In this document: positions 35,928 to 45,043 of the stretch, in pieces
Layout of the letters: the number at the start of each line of letters is the position of its first letter
Position numbering within the stretch: position 1 is the stretch's first letter
Source of the DNA: Hanstruepera flava
Lineage (GTDB): Bacteria; Bacteroidota; Bacteroidia; Flavobacteriales; Flavobacteriaceae
Assembly: GCF_023634025.1 (NCBI RefSeq)
Contig: NZ_JALJCW010000001.1
Location: 719,501-783,500, forward strand
DNA length: 64,000 bases
Reading direction: 5' to 3'
Notes under the pieces: model-generated
Seen by the model: the letters and a program-made list of their open reading frames with translations, nothing else
Database searches by the model: none
Told to the model about the DNA's origin: nothing
Position numbers and translations under genes: made by a program

Positions 35928-38159
35928 ATGTCCCAGATTCATAAATATATATGTGCTATTATATTTTTGATTAGCTACTCTGTGTCTGCACAAACCGATA
36001 TTAGTGAAGACGAAGAGACTATTCAAATCAACATTGATTATCGTATTAATCAAGCACAGAATGACATTGAAAACTACGATTATTTCGAAGCTCAAAAAAA
36101 GCTTGAAGATGCTTTAGTGCTTGCCGAAAAAATTGGCAATAAACAAAGTATTGGTCTTATCTATTCAAAAATTGGAAAACTTCAATATATCATTGAAGAG
36201 CCCGATGAAGCACTGGTATATTTATTTAAGGCAAACGAAATACAACGTATAGCTAAAGATGATGTTAATAGAGCTGAAACCTATAAAATTCTTGGAAACG
36301 TTTACAACAGTAAAAAGGATTATCAACAAGCTTTAGATTATTACACCTCATCTAAAACACTTTTTGAACAAGAGGGCCTAAACGACTTTGTCGCTGAAAT
36401 TTTACTCAACGAGGGTAAAACCTTAATTCTATTAGAAAACTATAAAAAGGCAAATCAACAATTAGATAAGTCTATCTCATTGGCTACGAGATACGATTTA
36501 AACAAAATATTGAGCAGTGCCATGATTCATAATGGATTAGCTTTAGCCAAATTAGGCAATATTGATAGCGGTTTAAAAATTGCCAACGACGGTATTACTA
36601 TAGCAAAAGACAATGCTTTCAATACGGTTTTAAGCAATGGTTATTTAATTTTAAGTGACTTAAATCAACTTGCAGAAAATTACAAACTAGCTAACGATTA
36701 TTTAAAAAAACATATCAGTCTTTCTGATTCTTTATTAACGGTTAAACGTGAGAATTTATCACCCGAAAAGCGCATTCAAGTATTATTAGACAATCAAACA
36801 GAGTTCCAAAAAGAACAAGCCGCTAATCTTGAAGAAGAAATTGAAGCCAATAGCCTTAATAAGTTAACAACCATTTTAAGTATTGCCTTAATTACCATTT
36901 TATCTTTACTAACATTGTCGCTTTACAAAAACAATAACATTAGGCTTAAAACCAATAATATGCTTCATAAGAAAAATGGAGAACTTATTATAGCCAAGGA
37001 AAAAGCCGAATTAGCTTCAAAAACAAAGGCCAACTTTTTATCTACTGTAACCCATGAGTTACGAACACCCTTATATGCCGTTACAGGACTTACAAATATG
37101 CTTTTGGATGAAGATCCTAAACCACATCAGGTACAACATTTAAAATCCTTAAAATTTTCTGGCGATTATCTACTTACGTTTATAAATGACATTCTACAAA
37201 TCAATAAAATTGAAGCCAATAAAGTAGATGTTGAACCAGAGGTGTTTAATTTAAAGAAAAAAGTCACTAATGTTATAGCCGCTTTAAACAATTCTGCATT
37301 AGACAATAACATTCAAATACATTTTGAATTTGATAAAGACCTACCGGAAAACTATCATGCAGACCAGCTTAAAATTTCGCAAATTTTAATAAACCTTATT
37401 GGCAACTCCATTAAGTTTACAAAAGATGGTGATATTTGGGTAAGAGTATACAAGCTACAACAAGATAACGATATTTATAATGTTCGTTTTGAAATTGAAG
37501 ATAATGGCATAGGTATTAGCAAAGAAAAACAAGAAATGCTATTCGAAAGCTTTGCTCAAGGTTCTATTCAAATTAACCGTAAATATGGTGGAACAGGTTT
37601 AGGGCTTTCTATTGTTAAAGGTTTAATTGAAATACTAAAAGGCAAAATATATCTTAAAAGTGAATTGGGCAAAGGCTCTACTTTTACTTTCGAGTTACCA
37701 CTTAAGTATTCTGAATCTGCCGCAGAAAAGCCTAAAAAGGTGGAATACTTCAAAAACGTTGATGAATTGGATTTAAAAAACATCAAGATTTTAGTTGTTG
37801 AAGACAACAAGATTAATCAAATGATTACAAAGAAGATTCTGAATAAAATGGGTCTTCAATGTGATATTGTTGATAATGGTGAAGCTGCCGTAGATAACGC
37901 TAAAACTATTCAGTATGATGTTATACTAATGGATATCCATATGCCAGGAATAAGTGGATTGGAAGCCACTAAAATTATCAGAACATTCAATAAGGACATA
38001 ACTATTTTTGCATTAACAGCCGTAACTCTTGAAGATAAAATGCACGAGTTTGACGAAGCTGGATTTACCGATATTATTTCAAAACCGTTTAAACAAGAAG
38101 ACTTCGAAAAGAAATTATACAATGCCTTAATAGGCGACAAAAAGAAGTCAACTGCTTAA
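35928..38159 (+). CDS. hybrid histidine kinase with periplasmic TPR sensor and receiver domain
   Basis: 743 residues. Signal peptide 1-21, five or six TPR-like helical repeats at about 40-270 in the periplasm, one membrane segment at 313-335 and a short coiled coil. HisKA has its H-box His376 in STVTHELRTP. The HATPase domain shows the N box (QILINLIGNSIKFT), DNGIGIS and GTGLGLSI. A receiver domain near 620-740 has phospho-acceptor Asp669 in LMDIHMPG. There is no DNA-binding output, so the signal must pass to a phosphotransfer partner elsewhere. It follows lipA-gap and converges with lpxK, overlapping its end by 4 bases. Confidence 0.95.
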   Translation: MSQIHKYICAIIFLISYSVSAQTDISEDEETIQINIDYRINQAQNDIENYDYFEAQKKLEDALVLAEKIGNKQSIGLIYSKIGKLQYIIEEPDEALVYLFKANEIQRIAKDDVNRAETYKILGNVYNSKKDYQQALDYYTSSKTLFEQEGLNDFVAEILLNEGKTLILLENYKKANQQLDKSISLATRYDLNKILSSAMIHNGLALAKLGNIDSGLKIANDGITIAKDNAFNTVLSNGYLILSDLNQLAENYKLANDYLKKHISLSDSLLTVKRENLSPEKRIQVLLDNQTEFQKEQAANLEEEIEANSLNKLTTILSIALITILSLLTLSLYKNNNIRLKTNNMLHKKNGELIIAKEKAELASKTKANFLSTVTHELRTPLYAVTGLTNMLLDEDPKPHQVQHLKSLKFSGDYLLTFINDILQINKIEANKVDVEPEVFNLKKKVTNVIAALNNSALDNNIQIHFEFDKDLPENYHADQLKISQILINLIGNSIKFTKDGDIWVRVYKLQQDNDIYNVRFEIEDNGIGISKEKQEMLFESFAQGSIQINRKYGGTGLGLSIVKGLIEILKGKIYLKSELGKGSTFTFELPLKYSESAAEKPKKVEYFKNVDELDLKNIKILVVEDNKINQMITKKILNKMGLQCDIVDNGEAAVDNAKTIQYDVILMDIHMPGISGLEATKIIRTFNKDITIFALTAVTLEDKMHEFDEAGFTDIISKPFKQEDFEKKLYNALIGDKKKSTA

Positions 38160-39160
38160 TTCGCAATAAAATCCATTATTTGCTTATTAAAATCATTTGC
38201 TTGATCTATTTGAGTAGTAATAGGCAAGTAGAACAATTTTTGTTTTATTGTTGGATGCATTTTCAAACGCATAAAATCTTTTTCCGTAGTTAAAATACAA
38301 TCGAGTTTTTCAAACTCTTCTATTTCGGTTGCTGTAAAATGGTGATGATCGCCAAATTTCAAATGTTCAAATATCATTTTCAAATCCTCTAAATAATCAA
38401 CCAATGGCTGTGGATTTGCAATTCCGGTAATTAAAGTAAAATCCTTTAAGTCCATCAGCATTTTTTCTTCAGTTTCTGAATATACTTTATCTGAATACTC
38501 AATCGAACTAAAATAGAGTTTTTGATGCGGTAAAGGATTAAGCTTGTTTTGTATTTGTTGCTTTTGGATTTCAGATAAATCTGGCGGACATTTGGTCACC
38601 ACTATTACTTGGGCTCGTTTTGCTCCCGATCGTGGTTCTCGCAAATTGCCTGTTGGCAAAACAATATCATTAGTATACAATTTACCATAACTGGTTAAAA
38701 GCACATAAAAACCAGCTTTTACTTTTCGATGTTGATAAGCATCATCCAAAATAATGACTTCGGGTTGACCTTCTTGTAAACGCAGTTTTGCTATGCCATT
38801 TTGCCTATCTTCGCATACTGCAATTTGTACATCTTCTTTAAATTTATTGTAAAACTGAAACGGTTCATCACCAATACTATCAGCAGTAGCTTCGGCATTA
38901 GCCAACAGAAAGCCTTTGGTCTTTCTACCATAACCCCTGCTTAATGTAGCCACTTTTCTATCTTCTTTAATTAAACGAATAATGTACTCCACCATTGGCG
39001 TTTTTCCAGTTCCACCCGTACTTAAATTACCAACTGCTATTAGTGGAAAATCGTACGATTTCGATTTATACATTCCAGTATCATAAAACCTATTGCGTAA
39101 CCAGGTTACTAAAAAGTAAATAGGAACAATGGGAAATAATAAAATTCGAATAAGCTTCAT
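38156..39160 (-). CDS. lpxK: tetraacyldisaccharide 4'-kinase
   Basis: 334 residues. An N-terminal membrane helix (1-20) precedes the P-loop GNLSTGGTGKTP near residue 45-56. The DDAYQHRK motif (LxDDGxQH type) and the late LTTEKD motif are present. LpxK phosphorylates the 4' position of the lipid A precursor at the inner membrane. In flavobacteria the 4' phosphate may later be removed. Its last codon region overlaps the convergent kinase gene by 4 bases. Confidence 0.96.
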   Translation of the reverse strand: MKLIRILLFPIVPIYFLVTWLRNRFYDTGMYKSKSYDFPLIAVGNLSTGGTGKTPMVEYIIRLIKEDRKVATLSRGYGRKTKGFLLANAEATADSIGDEPFQFYNKFKEDVQIAVCEDRQNGIAKLRLQEGQPEVIILDDAYQHRKVKAGFYVLLTSYGKLYTNDIVLPTGNLREPRSGAKRAQVIVVTKCPPDLSEIQKQQIQNKLNPLPHQKLYFSSIEYSDKVYSETEEKMLMDLKDFTLITGIANPQPLVDYLEDLKMIFEHLKFGDHHHFTATEIEEFEKLDCILTTEKDFMRLKMHPTIKQKLFYLPITTQIDQANDFNKQIMDFIAN

Positions 39161-39263
39161 AAATACTTTCCAATTCGGTTTTAAAACACAAAGTAAAGAC
39201 TATTTTTTTAGAACACCTTTTTCACACAAAAGGAAATTAAATGAGCCATGATAGTAAAAGTTT

Positions 39264-39271
39264 TATATTTG
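39264..39271 (+). promoter_or_regulatory. putative -7 box of Nif3-like gene
   Basis: TATATTTG (TAnnTTTG) 20 bases before the ATG at 39292. It lies downstream of an in-frame ATG at 39241, which is therefore not the start. Confidence 0.55.
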
Positions 39272-39291
39272 TTAGAAATACCATTCAATTT

Positions 39292-40386
39292 ATGATAATT
39301 CAAGATGTAATGAATCATCTGGAAGCACTGGCACCTCAAGCTTACGCTGAAGATTTTGACAACACGGGTTTACTCGTTGGTGATTCAAAAGCACCATTGA
39401 CAGGTGTATTGGTGACATTAGACACGCTAGAAGCTGTTGTGGATGAAGCCATAGAAAACAACTGTAATCTTATTGTGAGCTTCCATCCTATAATTTTTAA
39501 AGGCTTAAAAAAACTAACTGGAAAAAATTATGTTGAGCGTGTGGTTCTAAAATCCATTAAGCATAATATTAGCATCTATGCCATTCATACCGCATTAGAC
39601 AATGCAAAATTAGGCGTAAACAATATTATTTGTGAGCAATTGGGCTTGATTAACCGTAAGATTTTAATACCACAATCGCAAACCATAAAAAAACTAACAA
39701 CCTATGCTCCCATATCTGAAGCTGAAGCTTTACGCCAAGCTCTTTTTGATGCAGGAGCAGGAAATATTGGCAACTATAATGAGTGTAGTTTTAATGTTGA
39801 TGGTACAGGAACCTACAAAGGCAATGAAGCTTCCAACCCTACTAAAGGCAAAAAATTGGAACAACATCAAGAACCCGAAACACAAATTTCGGTAACATTT
39901 GCCAAACACGTTGAATCCCAAGTTTTAAGGGCACTGTTTAAAAATCACTCCTACGAAGAAGTCGCCTATGAGGTTGTTACCCTTGAAAACACCAATCAAA
40001 ATATAGGTATGGGAATGGTTGGCAATTTAGAAAACAGCCAATCTGAAAAAGATTTTCTACATCTTTTAAAATCCCAAATGAAAACAGCATGTATTAGACA
40101 TTCCGAGTTGTTAGATAAACCTATTAAAAGAGTAGCTGTTCTTGGCGGTTCTGGAAGCTTTGCAATACAAGCTGCCAAAAAATCGGGAGCCGATATTTTT
40201 GTAACAGCCGATTTAAAATATCACGACTTTTTTCAAGCAGAAAACAACATAATTTTGGCTGATATTGGACATTATGAAAGTGAGCAGTTCACAAAAAACT
40301 TTTTAGTAGCATATCTTACAAAAAAAATTACTAATTTTGCAGTCGTTTTATCAAGGATAAATACCAATCCTGTTAAGTATTTTTAA
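39292..40386 (+). CDS. Nif3-like dinuclear metal centre protein
   Basis: 364 residues from the ATG at 39292, the normal family start (IIQDVMNHLEALAPQAYAEDFDNTGLLVGD). The metal-site segments SFHPIIFKG, IYAIHTALD and DIGHYESEQ are all present, together with the inserted PII-like domain (residues ~130-240) of the longer bacterial form. The family forms hexamers and was once linked to GTP cyclohydrolase I type 2, but its activity is unsettled. A 3-base gap separates it from the coiled-coil protein gene; this pair is conserved in many Bacteroidota. Confidence 0.93.
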   Translation: MIIQDVMNHLEALAPQAYAEDFDNTGLLVGDSKAPLTGVLVTLDTLEAVVDEAIENNCNLIVSFHPIIFKGLKKLTGKNYVERVVLKSIKHNISIYAIHTALDNAKLGVNNIICEQLGLINRKILIPQSQTIKKLTTYAPISEAEALRQALFDAGAGNIGNYNECSFNVDGTGTYKGNEASNPTKGKKLEQHQEPETQISVTFAKHVESQVLRALFKNHSYEEVAYEVVTLENTNQNIGMGMVGNLENSQSEKDFLHLLKSQMKTACIRHSELLDKPIKRVAVLGGSGSFAIQAAKKSGADIFVTADLKYHDFFQAENNIILADIGHYESEQFTKNFLVAYLTKKITNFAVVLSRINTNPVKYF

Positions 40387-40389
40387 AGT

Positions 40390-41169
40390 ATGGCAAAAAA
40401 GAAAGAAGTAACTGTAGAAGAGCGCTTAAGAGCATTATACGATTTACAACTCATTGATTCAAGAATTGATGAAATTAGAAACGTTCGCGGAGAACTTCCA
40501 TTAGAAGTGCGTGATTTAGAAGATGAAGTTGCTGGTTTAAATACAAGATTAGAAAAATTAGAAGACAGTTTAGAGGTTATCAATAACGATATCAGCTCTA
40601 AAAAGAATCTTATTGAAGAGGCAAAAGCCTTAATCAAAAAATACAACGAGCAACAAAAAAATGTTCGTAACAATCGTGAGTTCAACTCGATTTCTAAAGA
40701 AATTGAATATCAAGAATTAGAAATCCAGTTGGCAGAAAAAAACATCAACGAGTACAAAGCTCAAATCGAGCAGAAAAAAGAAGTTATTTCTGAAACTAAA
40801 GATCGTTTAAAAGAACGTCAAACGCACCTTAAACACAAGAAGGGTGAGCTAGATGCTATTTTAGCCGAAACCGAAAAAGAAGAGCAAGCTTTAATTAAGA
40901 AATCTGAAGATTACAAATCTTCTATTGAAGCGCGTTTGGTTGCTGCTTACGATCGTATTCGCACCAACGTGAAGAACGGATTAGCTGTTGTGCCAATTGA
41001 AAGAGGGGCTTCTGGTGGTTCTTTCTTTACTATTCCGCCACAGGTTCAAATGGAAATTGCTTCTCGCAAAAAAATTATTACCGATGAGCACAGTGGACGT
41101 ATTTTAGTAGATGCCGCTTTAGCCGATGAAGAAAAAACTAAAATGGAAAAACTATTTGCAAAACTATAA
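40390..41169 (+). CDS. CT398/DUF164-type coiled-coil protein with cysteine-less zinc ribbon
   Basis: 259 residues. Residues 10-180 form a long antiparallel coiled-coil hairpin. The C-terminal part (about 200-245) aligns by eye with the C4 zinc ribbon of this family, in which the pattern is C-G-G-C...C-E-x-C-G-R-I-L. Here those positions are S208, S211, D232 and S235 (GASGGSFFTIPP and TDEHSGRILVD), so zinc cannot bind through Cys, although the rest of the fold signature is kept. No Cys is present anywhere in the protein. It follows the Nif3-like gene, the standard partner. Role unknown; the family has been linked to envelope or RNA-related functions. Confidence 0.88.
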   Translation: MAKKKEVTVEERLRALYDLQLIDSRIDEIRNVRGELPLEVRDLEDEVAGLNTRLEKLEDSLEVINNDISSKKNLIEEAKALIKKYNEQQKNVRNNREFNSISKEIEYQELEIQLAEKNINEYKAQIEQKKEVISETKDRLKERQTHLKHKKGELDAILAETEKEEQALIKKSEDYKSSIEARLVAAYDRIRTNVKNGLAVVPIERGASGGSFFTIPPQVQMEIASRKKIITDEHSGRILVDAALADEEKTKMEKLFAKL

Positions 41170-41190
41170 TCCATTTTAAATATCATATAC

Positions 41191-41217
41191 AAACCCAGAC
41201 AACCTGTCTGGGTTTTT
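41191..41217 (+). terminator. terminator after coiled-coil protein gene
   Basis: An 11-bp stem, AAACCCAGACA with TGTCTGGGTTT, a 3-base loop and a T run. Confidence 0.9.
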
Positions 41218-41294
41218 TATTTAATATAACTTTCACAGTTTTTAGTTAAGGTTTCACGATTTACTACGTCTATAAAAAAAAGAAAAACATAATT

Positions 41295-41954
41295 ATGAAA
41301 TCTATTCTTCCTATTTTGGTACTCACCTTACTATTCAGCTGCAATAATAACACAGCCCAAACTAACCCAAAGCAACAGGCTGTGATAAACGCCAATCCTA
41401 TTGAAGTCCCAATACAAAACGGTAAAGCAAGGGCTTATTTTGCCAGTGGTTGTTTTTGGTGCGTAGAAGCGGTTTACGAAAGCGTTAAAGGCGTAGACGA
41501 AGCCATTTCAGGTTATGCTGGTGGACATACCAAAAACCCAACTTACGAAGCCAGTAACACAGGTCGTACAGGTCATGCCGAAGCTGTAGAAGTTATTTAC
41601 GACCCTAATAAGGTTAGTTTTTCAACGCTTATAGATGTCTATTTTGCATCTCAAGACCCAACACAGGTTAATGGCCAAGGTCCAGATAGAGGTTCGCAAT
41701 ACCGTTCTATTATATTTTACCAAAACCAAGAGCAAAAGGATATTATTCTAAAAAAGAAAGCTGCTTTAGCCAAAAAACTAGGAAAACCTGTTGCTGCAGA
41801 AGTATATCCTTTTCAAAAATTCTGGAAAGCCGAAGACTATCATCAAGACTACGAAAAATTGCATCCAGACAACCCGTACGTGCAAAATGTATCCATACCA
41901 CGTTTAAACCGTTTTAAACGCAACATGCCAGAAGTATTGAAGGAGAATCATTAA
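41295..41954 (+). CDS. msrA: peptide-methionine (S)-S-oxide reductase, lipoprotein form
   Basis: 219 residues. An N-terminal lipoprotein signal ends in LLFSC with lipidated Cys16, so this MsrA faces the periplasm. The catalytic GCFWC has Cys53, followed by the family segments SGYAGGHTKNPTYE, GHAEAVEV and DPTQVNGQGPDRGSQYRS. It reduces S-methionine sulfoxide in envelope proteins. Resolving electrons would need a thiol partner in the periplasm, not seen here. A hairpin repeat follows the stop codon. Confidence 0.95.
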   Translation: MKSILPILVLTLLFSCNNNTAQTNPKQQAVINANPIEVPIQNGKARAYFASGCFWCVEAVYESVKGVDEAISGYAGGHTKNPTYEASNTGRTGHAEAVEVIYDPNKVSFSTLIDVYFASQDPTQVNGQGPDRGSQYRSIIFYQNQEQKDIILKKKAALAKKLGKPVAAEVYPFQKFWKAEDYHQDYEKLHPDNPYVQNVSIPRLNRFKRNMPEVLKENH

Positions 41955-41961
41955 ATCAATT

Positions 41962-42026
41962 CCTGCGAAAGCAGGTATCTCTTTTTGCTGTCATTCCTTG
42001 CTGCTACATTGAGCTTGTCGAAATGC
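41962..42026. repeat. intergenic hairpin repeats after msrA
   Basis: CCTGC-GAAA-GCAGG (41962-41975) is a copy of the TTCCTGC/GCAGGAA family found also at 51912, 52002, 55657 and 56559. It is followed by a TTGAGCTTGTCGAAATGC segment that resembles the TCGAA-type repeats between kynU and kmo. Confidence 0.65.
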
Positions 42027-42157
42027 TGGAAAGACAAACTTGTAATTTTATTTTTTAAATTAAAAAAGTGGAATTCGTTTACAGCAGATATAAACCATTA
42101 AAACGATTTCATACCTTATCGTTGTACGCAAGCTTGAAAGACTATTTCAAATCATAA

Positions 42158-43291
42158 TTAATCCAAAAAACTCGACACGTCCTTTGTCAAAGTAAACTTA
42201 AAGTTACCTATTGTGTAGTATAACATTCCAATTGTTATTCCTATAAGTGCATATTCAATTTTTGGAAGAAACGTTGAACTCACTGTTATAAAAACACAAA
42301 TAAGTGTATTGATAACTATAGGTTTTCTGAAAGGTGGTAAAAATTTAAAATATATGGTTTGTTTTCCTACATAAAAGAAACACATTCCTAATATTGCCAA
42401 TACCCTAAAATCGTTTTGGTTTAAATCATTCAATATAGCATGTCTGATGACATTAGCTAATATTACAAATCCCATAGCAAGAAAGAAGTGAGAATAAATA
42501 AGAGTAAAACCATTCTTCATTGCTTTTAATCTTTCCATTACATGAAAGCTATCATAATAAATCCACCAGATTAATCCTATCATTATAAATCCAGTTACGG
42601 CAGCAATGATATTCAATGCATCCCAATTAATGTCTCTCAAGCCTGTTGTTAAACTAATAATAGATTCACCCAACAGTATAATGGATAGAAGACCAATTCT
42701 TTCAACTAAATGCTCTTTATGTACTGGAGGTACATGCTTGTTTTTGCTTACAAGAACAAAAGCTATCATTTCAAAGACAATTCCTAAAACTAAAGTAATT
42801 TCTCTATAAGGATCAGGGAAGAGAAATGAAATACCAGTTATAATTGTTCCAATAATTATTATTAAACCACACTTAATGGCATAGTCTTTTGAATTTTTAA
42901 GTGCTTTGGTAGAATTAATATATAAGCTAGCAATAATGATTTGAATAACTGCATAAAAGCCAATAAACAGCCCATAGTTTTCAAATAAATCACTACCTAA
43001 AAAGGCAGTCATTGTTATCATTAAAAACATGATAGCCAAACTTGAAATTCTATGGTACCTACTATCTGTATCAAAACGATTAGCGAATAAGGTATGTAGC
43101 GTCCAAATCCACCAAATAGATAGGAATTGAAGAGGAAACATCCAAATTTGTTTAGGATCTATATGATTGTGATGCGTATGCGCAAGTTGATGCGTAACAA
43201 TACCTATACTGGACACAAAAACCAAATCAAAAAAAAGCTCCAACCATGTGGCATGCCTATTTTGAACTAAATATTTGAATGTTTTCTTCAA
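42158..43291 (-). CDS. low temperature requirement protein A (LtrA) family membrane protein
   Basis: 377 residues with about ten hydrophobic segments. The N-terminus carries the family signature ATWLELFFDLVFV, and the middle has ERIGLLSIILLGESI with its conserved Glu and Gly residues. The family was named for cold-sensitive Listeria mutants, but its transport or sensory role is not known. It has its own TAATTTTG box at 43322-43315, inside the end of the upstream peroxiredoxin gene, so it can be expressed apart from that pair. Confidence 0.9.
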   Translation of the reverse strand: MKKTFKYLVQNRHATWLELFFDLVFVSSIGIVTHQLAHTHHNHIDPKQIWMFPLQFLSIWWIWTLHTLFANRFDTDSRYHRISSLAIMFLMITMTAFLGSDLFENYGLFIGFYAVIQIIIASLYINSTKALKNSKDYAIKCGLIIIIGTIITGISFLFPDPYREITLVLGIVFEMIAFVLVSKNKHVPPVHKEHLVERIGLLSIILLGESIISLTTGLRDINWDALNIIAAVTGFIMIGLIWWIYYDSFHVMERLKAMKNGFTLIYSHFFLAMGFVILANVIRHAILNDLNQNDFRVLAILGMCFFYVGKQTIYFKFLPPFRKPIVINTLICVFITVSSTFLPKIEYALIGITIGMLYYTIGNFKFTLTKDVSSFLD

Positions 43292-43314
43292 CAGAAATTA
43301 TATTTTGACATATA

Positions 43315-43322
43315 CAAAATTA
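43315..43322 (-). promoter_or_regulatory. putative -7 box of ltrA-type gene
   Basis: TAATTTTG on the minus strand, 23 bases before the LtrA start; it overlaps the stop codon of the upstream gene. Confidence 0.5.
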
Positions 43323-43838
43323 TAACATTTCTCCACGAGCCGGATAATGTGCTGTAATAATGTAATCTACTGCTTTTACAAAAGACGGCAAATATGGTCT
43401 TCCCCAAGGATTACTATTTATAGCTGAATAATAAACTTGGTTATTATTGTCAATTAAAAACAATCCTGGTTCACTAAACTCACTTGGTTCTCCATCTTTA
43501 ACACCTGCACTTAAATACAAAGCCCAATCTCTTGCTGTGGATTCTGATAACCCATATCCCAAATTAATATTTGGTAGTTCCCATTTTTGTCTTGATAATC
43601 TTGCTCTTTTTTCTGTATCCATACTTACCGCTACTATATTAACTCCTCTTTGTTCAAATTCAGGTAACAATTCTTGTAATTGTTGTAAATACTTTTTACA
43701 AATAGGACAATGTAGCCCACGATAAAAGACAACTAAAGTAAAATTGTCTGGTTTTTGGTCTGCTAAATTCCATTGATTTCCATCTAATAATGGAAATTGT
43801 AAATCTGGTGCTATATGTTTTGGCGTTGGTCTATTCAT
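43320..43838 (-). CDS. peroxiredoxin-like (AhpC/TSA) protein
   Basis: 172 residues, thioredoxin fold. The active-site stretch is YRGLHCPICKKY with Cys44 and Cys47, the C-x-x-C form of the PRX-like2 group rather than the single peroxidatic Cys of AhpC. No signal peptide, so cytoplasmic. It probably reduces peroxides or acts as a thiol oxidoreductase. It lies 10 bases after the quinone-reductase-like gene, and the two likely share the HxlR-controlled promoter. Confidence 0.87.
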   Translation of the reverse strand: MNRPTPKHIAPDLQFPLLDGNQWNLADQKPDNFTLVVFYRGLHCPICKKYLQQLQELLPEFEQRGVNIVAVSMDTEKRARLSRQKWELPNINLGYGLSESTARDWALYLSAGVKDGEPSEFSEPGLFLIDNNNQVYYSAINSNPWGRPYLPSFVKAVDYIITAHYPARGEML

Positions 43839-43848
43839 AATAAATACT

Positions 43849-44430
43849 TTAAAAGTTTGCTTTTAAATGATTTTCAAAACGATTAAAATCATTCTCGATA
43901 TCTGGATTTTTCATTACATCATATGCCATAAATGTTGGTAATGGCTCAAAACCAAACCACTTAAAATTTAGATGCATTGGTTTTAAAAGTTCATCTTCGC
44001 TTATTCCATTAAAAAATGATTCCTCTGGATTATTAAAAGCTTCTTTTGGTGCATTAGCCGTTACTGACATCATATACTTACCTTTTAACTTTCCACCTAA
44101 CCCGTAATTCTTCTTTGGCGCTTCCTTACTTCTACCATCACCATCAGACATTTCGCCCATCATACCCATCGAAAATACTTCATCAATGTATTTTTTAAAC
44201 GACCAGCTTACACCCATCCAATTTAAAGGTGTTTGAAAAAAGACAACATCTGCCCATTTAAATTTTTCAATTTCTTCATTTACATCATAATTATCTTCCA
44301 TTGTAGTTTTCTTGATGTTGCAGCCATTACTTTTAAAGTAACCTTCTGCTTTTTCGGTTAAACTAGCGTTTAATCTTCCTTCAGAAAATGGATATTTCTG
44401 ATGACCGTTGATTATAAAAATATTTTTCAT
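43849..44430 (-). CDS. NAD(P)H-dependent quinone reductase-like flavoprotein (MdaB/flavodoxin fold)
   Basis: 193 residues. The flavodoxin-like N-terminus (IFIINGHQKYPFSEGRLN) binds the flavin phosphate. The segment FQTPLNWMGVSWSFKKYIDEVF and the later TANAPKEAFNN are those of MdaB/modulator of drug activity B and related NAD(P)H:quinone reductases. Two-electron reduction of quinones avoids redox cycling. It is divergent from an HxlR regulator across a 105-base spacer with two perfect inverted repeats, the usual arrangement for electrophile- or quinone-responsive control. Confidence 0.9.
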   Translation of the reverse strand: MKNIFIINGHQKYPFSEGRLNASLTEKAEGYFKSNGCNIKKTTMEDNYDVNEEIEKFKWADVVFFQTPLNWMGVSWSFKKYIDEVFSMGMMGEMSDGDGRSKEAPKKNYGLGGKLKGKYMMSVTANAPKEAFNNPEESFFNGISEDELLKPMHLNFKWFGFEPLPTFMAYDVMKNPDIENDFNRFENHLKANF

Positions 44431-44444
44431 TTTAAAATTTTAAT

Positions 44445-44452
44445 TATATTTG
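44445..44452 (+). promoter_or_regulatory. putative -7 box of the HxlR gene
   Basis: TATATTTG (TAnnTTTG) on the plus strand. It would give an 80-base leader holding both inverted repeats. Confidence 0.45.
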
Positions 44453-44462
44453 TACCGCAAAG

Positions 44463-44478
44463 AAACTAATATTAGTTT
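44463..44478. promoter_or_regulatory. perfect 16-bp palindrome, probable HxlR operator
   Basis: AAACTAATATTAGTTT sits between the divergent quinone-reductase and HxlR genes. An extra AACTAAT half-site overlaps the HxlR start near 44530. Confidence 0.65.
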
Positions 44479-44487
44479 AAAAAAGAA

Positions 44488-44516
44488 ACTATTTATTTTT
44501 CATTTGAATAAATAGT
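44488..44516. promoter_or_regulatory. second perfect inverted repeat before the HxlR gene
   Basis: ACTATTTATT, 9 bases, AATAAATAGT: a perfect 10-bp repeat distinct from the palindrome 10 bases away. It could be an operator or a leader hairpin. Confidence 0.55.
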
Positions 44517-44535
44517 GGTAACCAAAAAGTAACTA

Positions 44536-44910
44536 ATGGCAAGAAAATATATAGACAACCCAAATGCTTGTTCCCTTGTGCATACAATGAACATAATTGG
44601 CAATAAATGGAAACCGATTATTTTATATTTATTATCAAATGGTTCTATGCGCTTTGGAATGTTAAATGCACTTATACCTACAATCTCAAAAAAAGTACTG
44701 ACTAATCAATTGAAAGAATTGGAAAATGATGGATTATTGTTAAGAGAGGCTTTTGCAGAAATTCCTCCACGTGTAGAGTATTCATTAACCGAAAAAGCAG
44801 TTGGACTTTTGCCAGTTTTAAGAATGTTAAGTGATTGGGCAAATGAAGCTTATCCCGAAATGGATTTTGAAAAATGTAGAATTATTGAAACTGATAAAAA
44901 GCCAGCATAA
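44536..44910 (+). CDS. HxlR family transcriptional regulator
   Basis: 124 residues, a complete winged helix. The N-terminal Cys13 in NACSLVHTMNIIGNKW is in the position used by HypR/QorR-type HxlR proteins to sense electrophiles or disulfide stress. The recognition helix region ISKKVLTNQLKELENDGL and the wing with PPRVEYSLTEKA follow. It is divergent from the quinone-reductase and peroxiredoxin genes, which it most likely controls, and the spacer holds two inverted repeats. Confidence 0.92.
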   Translation: MARKYIDNPNACSLVHTMNIIGNKWKPIILYLLSNGSMRFGMLNALIPTISKKVLTNQLKELENDGLLLREAFAEIPPRVEYSLTEKAVGLLPVLRMLSDWANEAYPEMDFEKCRIIETDKKPA

Positions 44911-45043
44911 AATAATATATATAAAATAGCAGTTAATAGCTTATCATAAAGTTTTGTTCTTTTCTACCATCTTTGTTTTTTAAATAAAAAGTTGTACATA
45001 TAAACCTTTTACTTTTCATATTCACAACAGTTAGCGAAACCTC

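Noticed and set aside
39241-39243. Upstream ATG for the Nif3-like gene
   Set aside because: The TATATTTG box at 39264-39271 lies downstream of it, and the family N-terminus starts at 39292.
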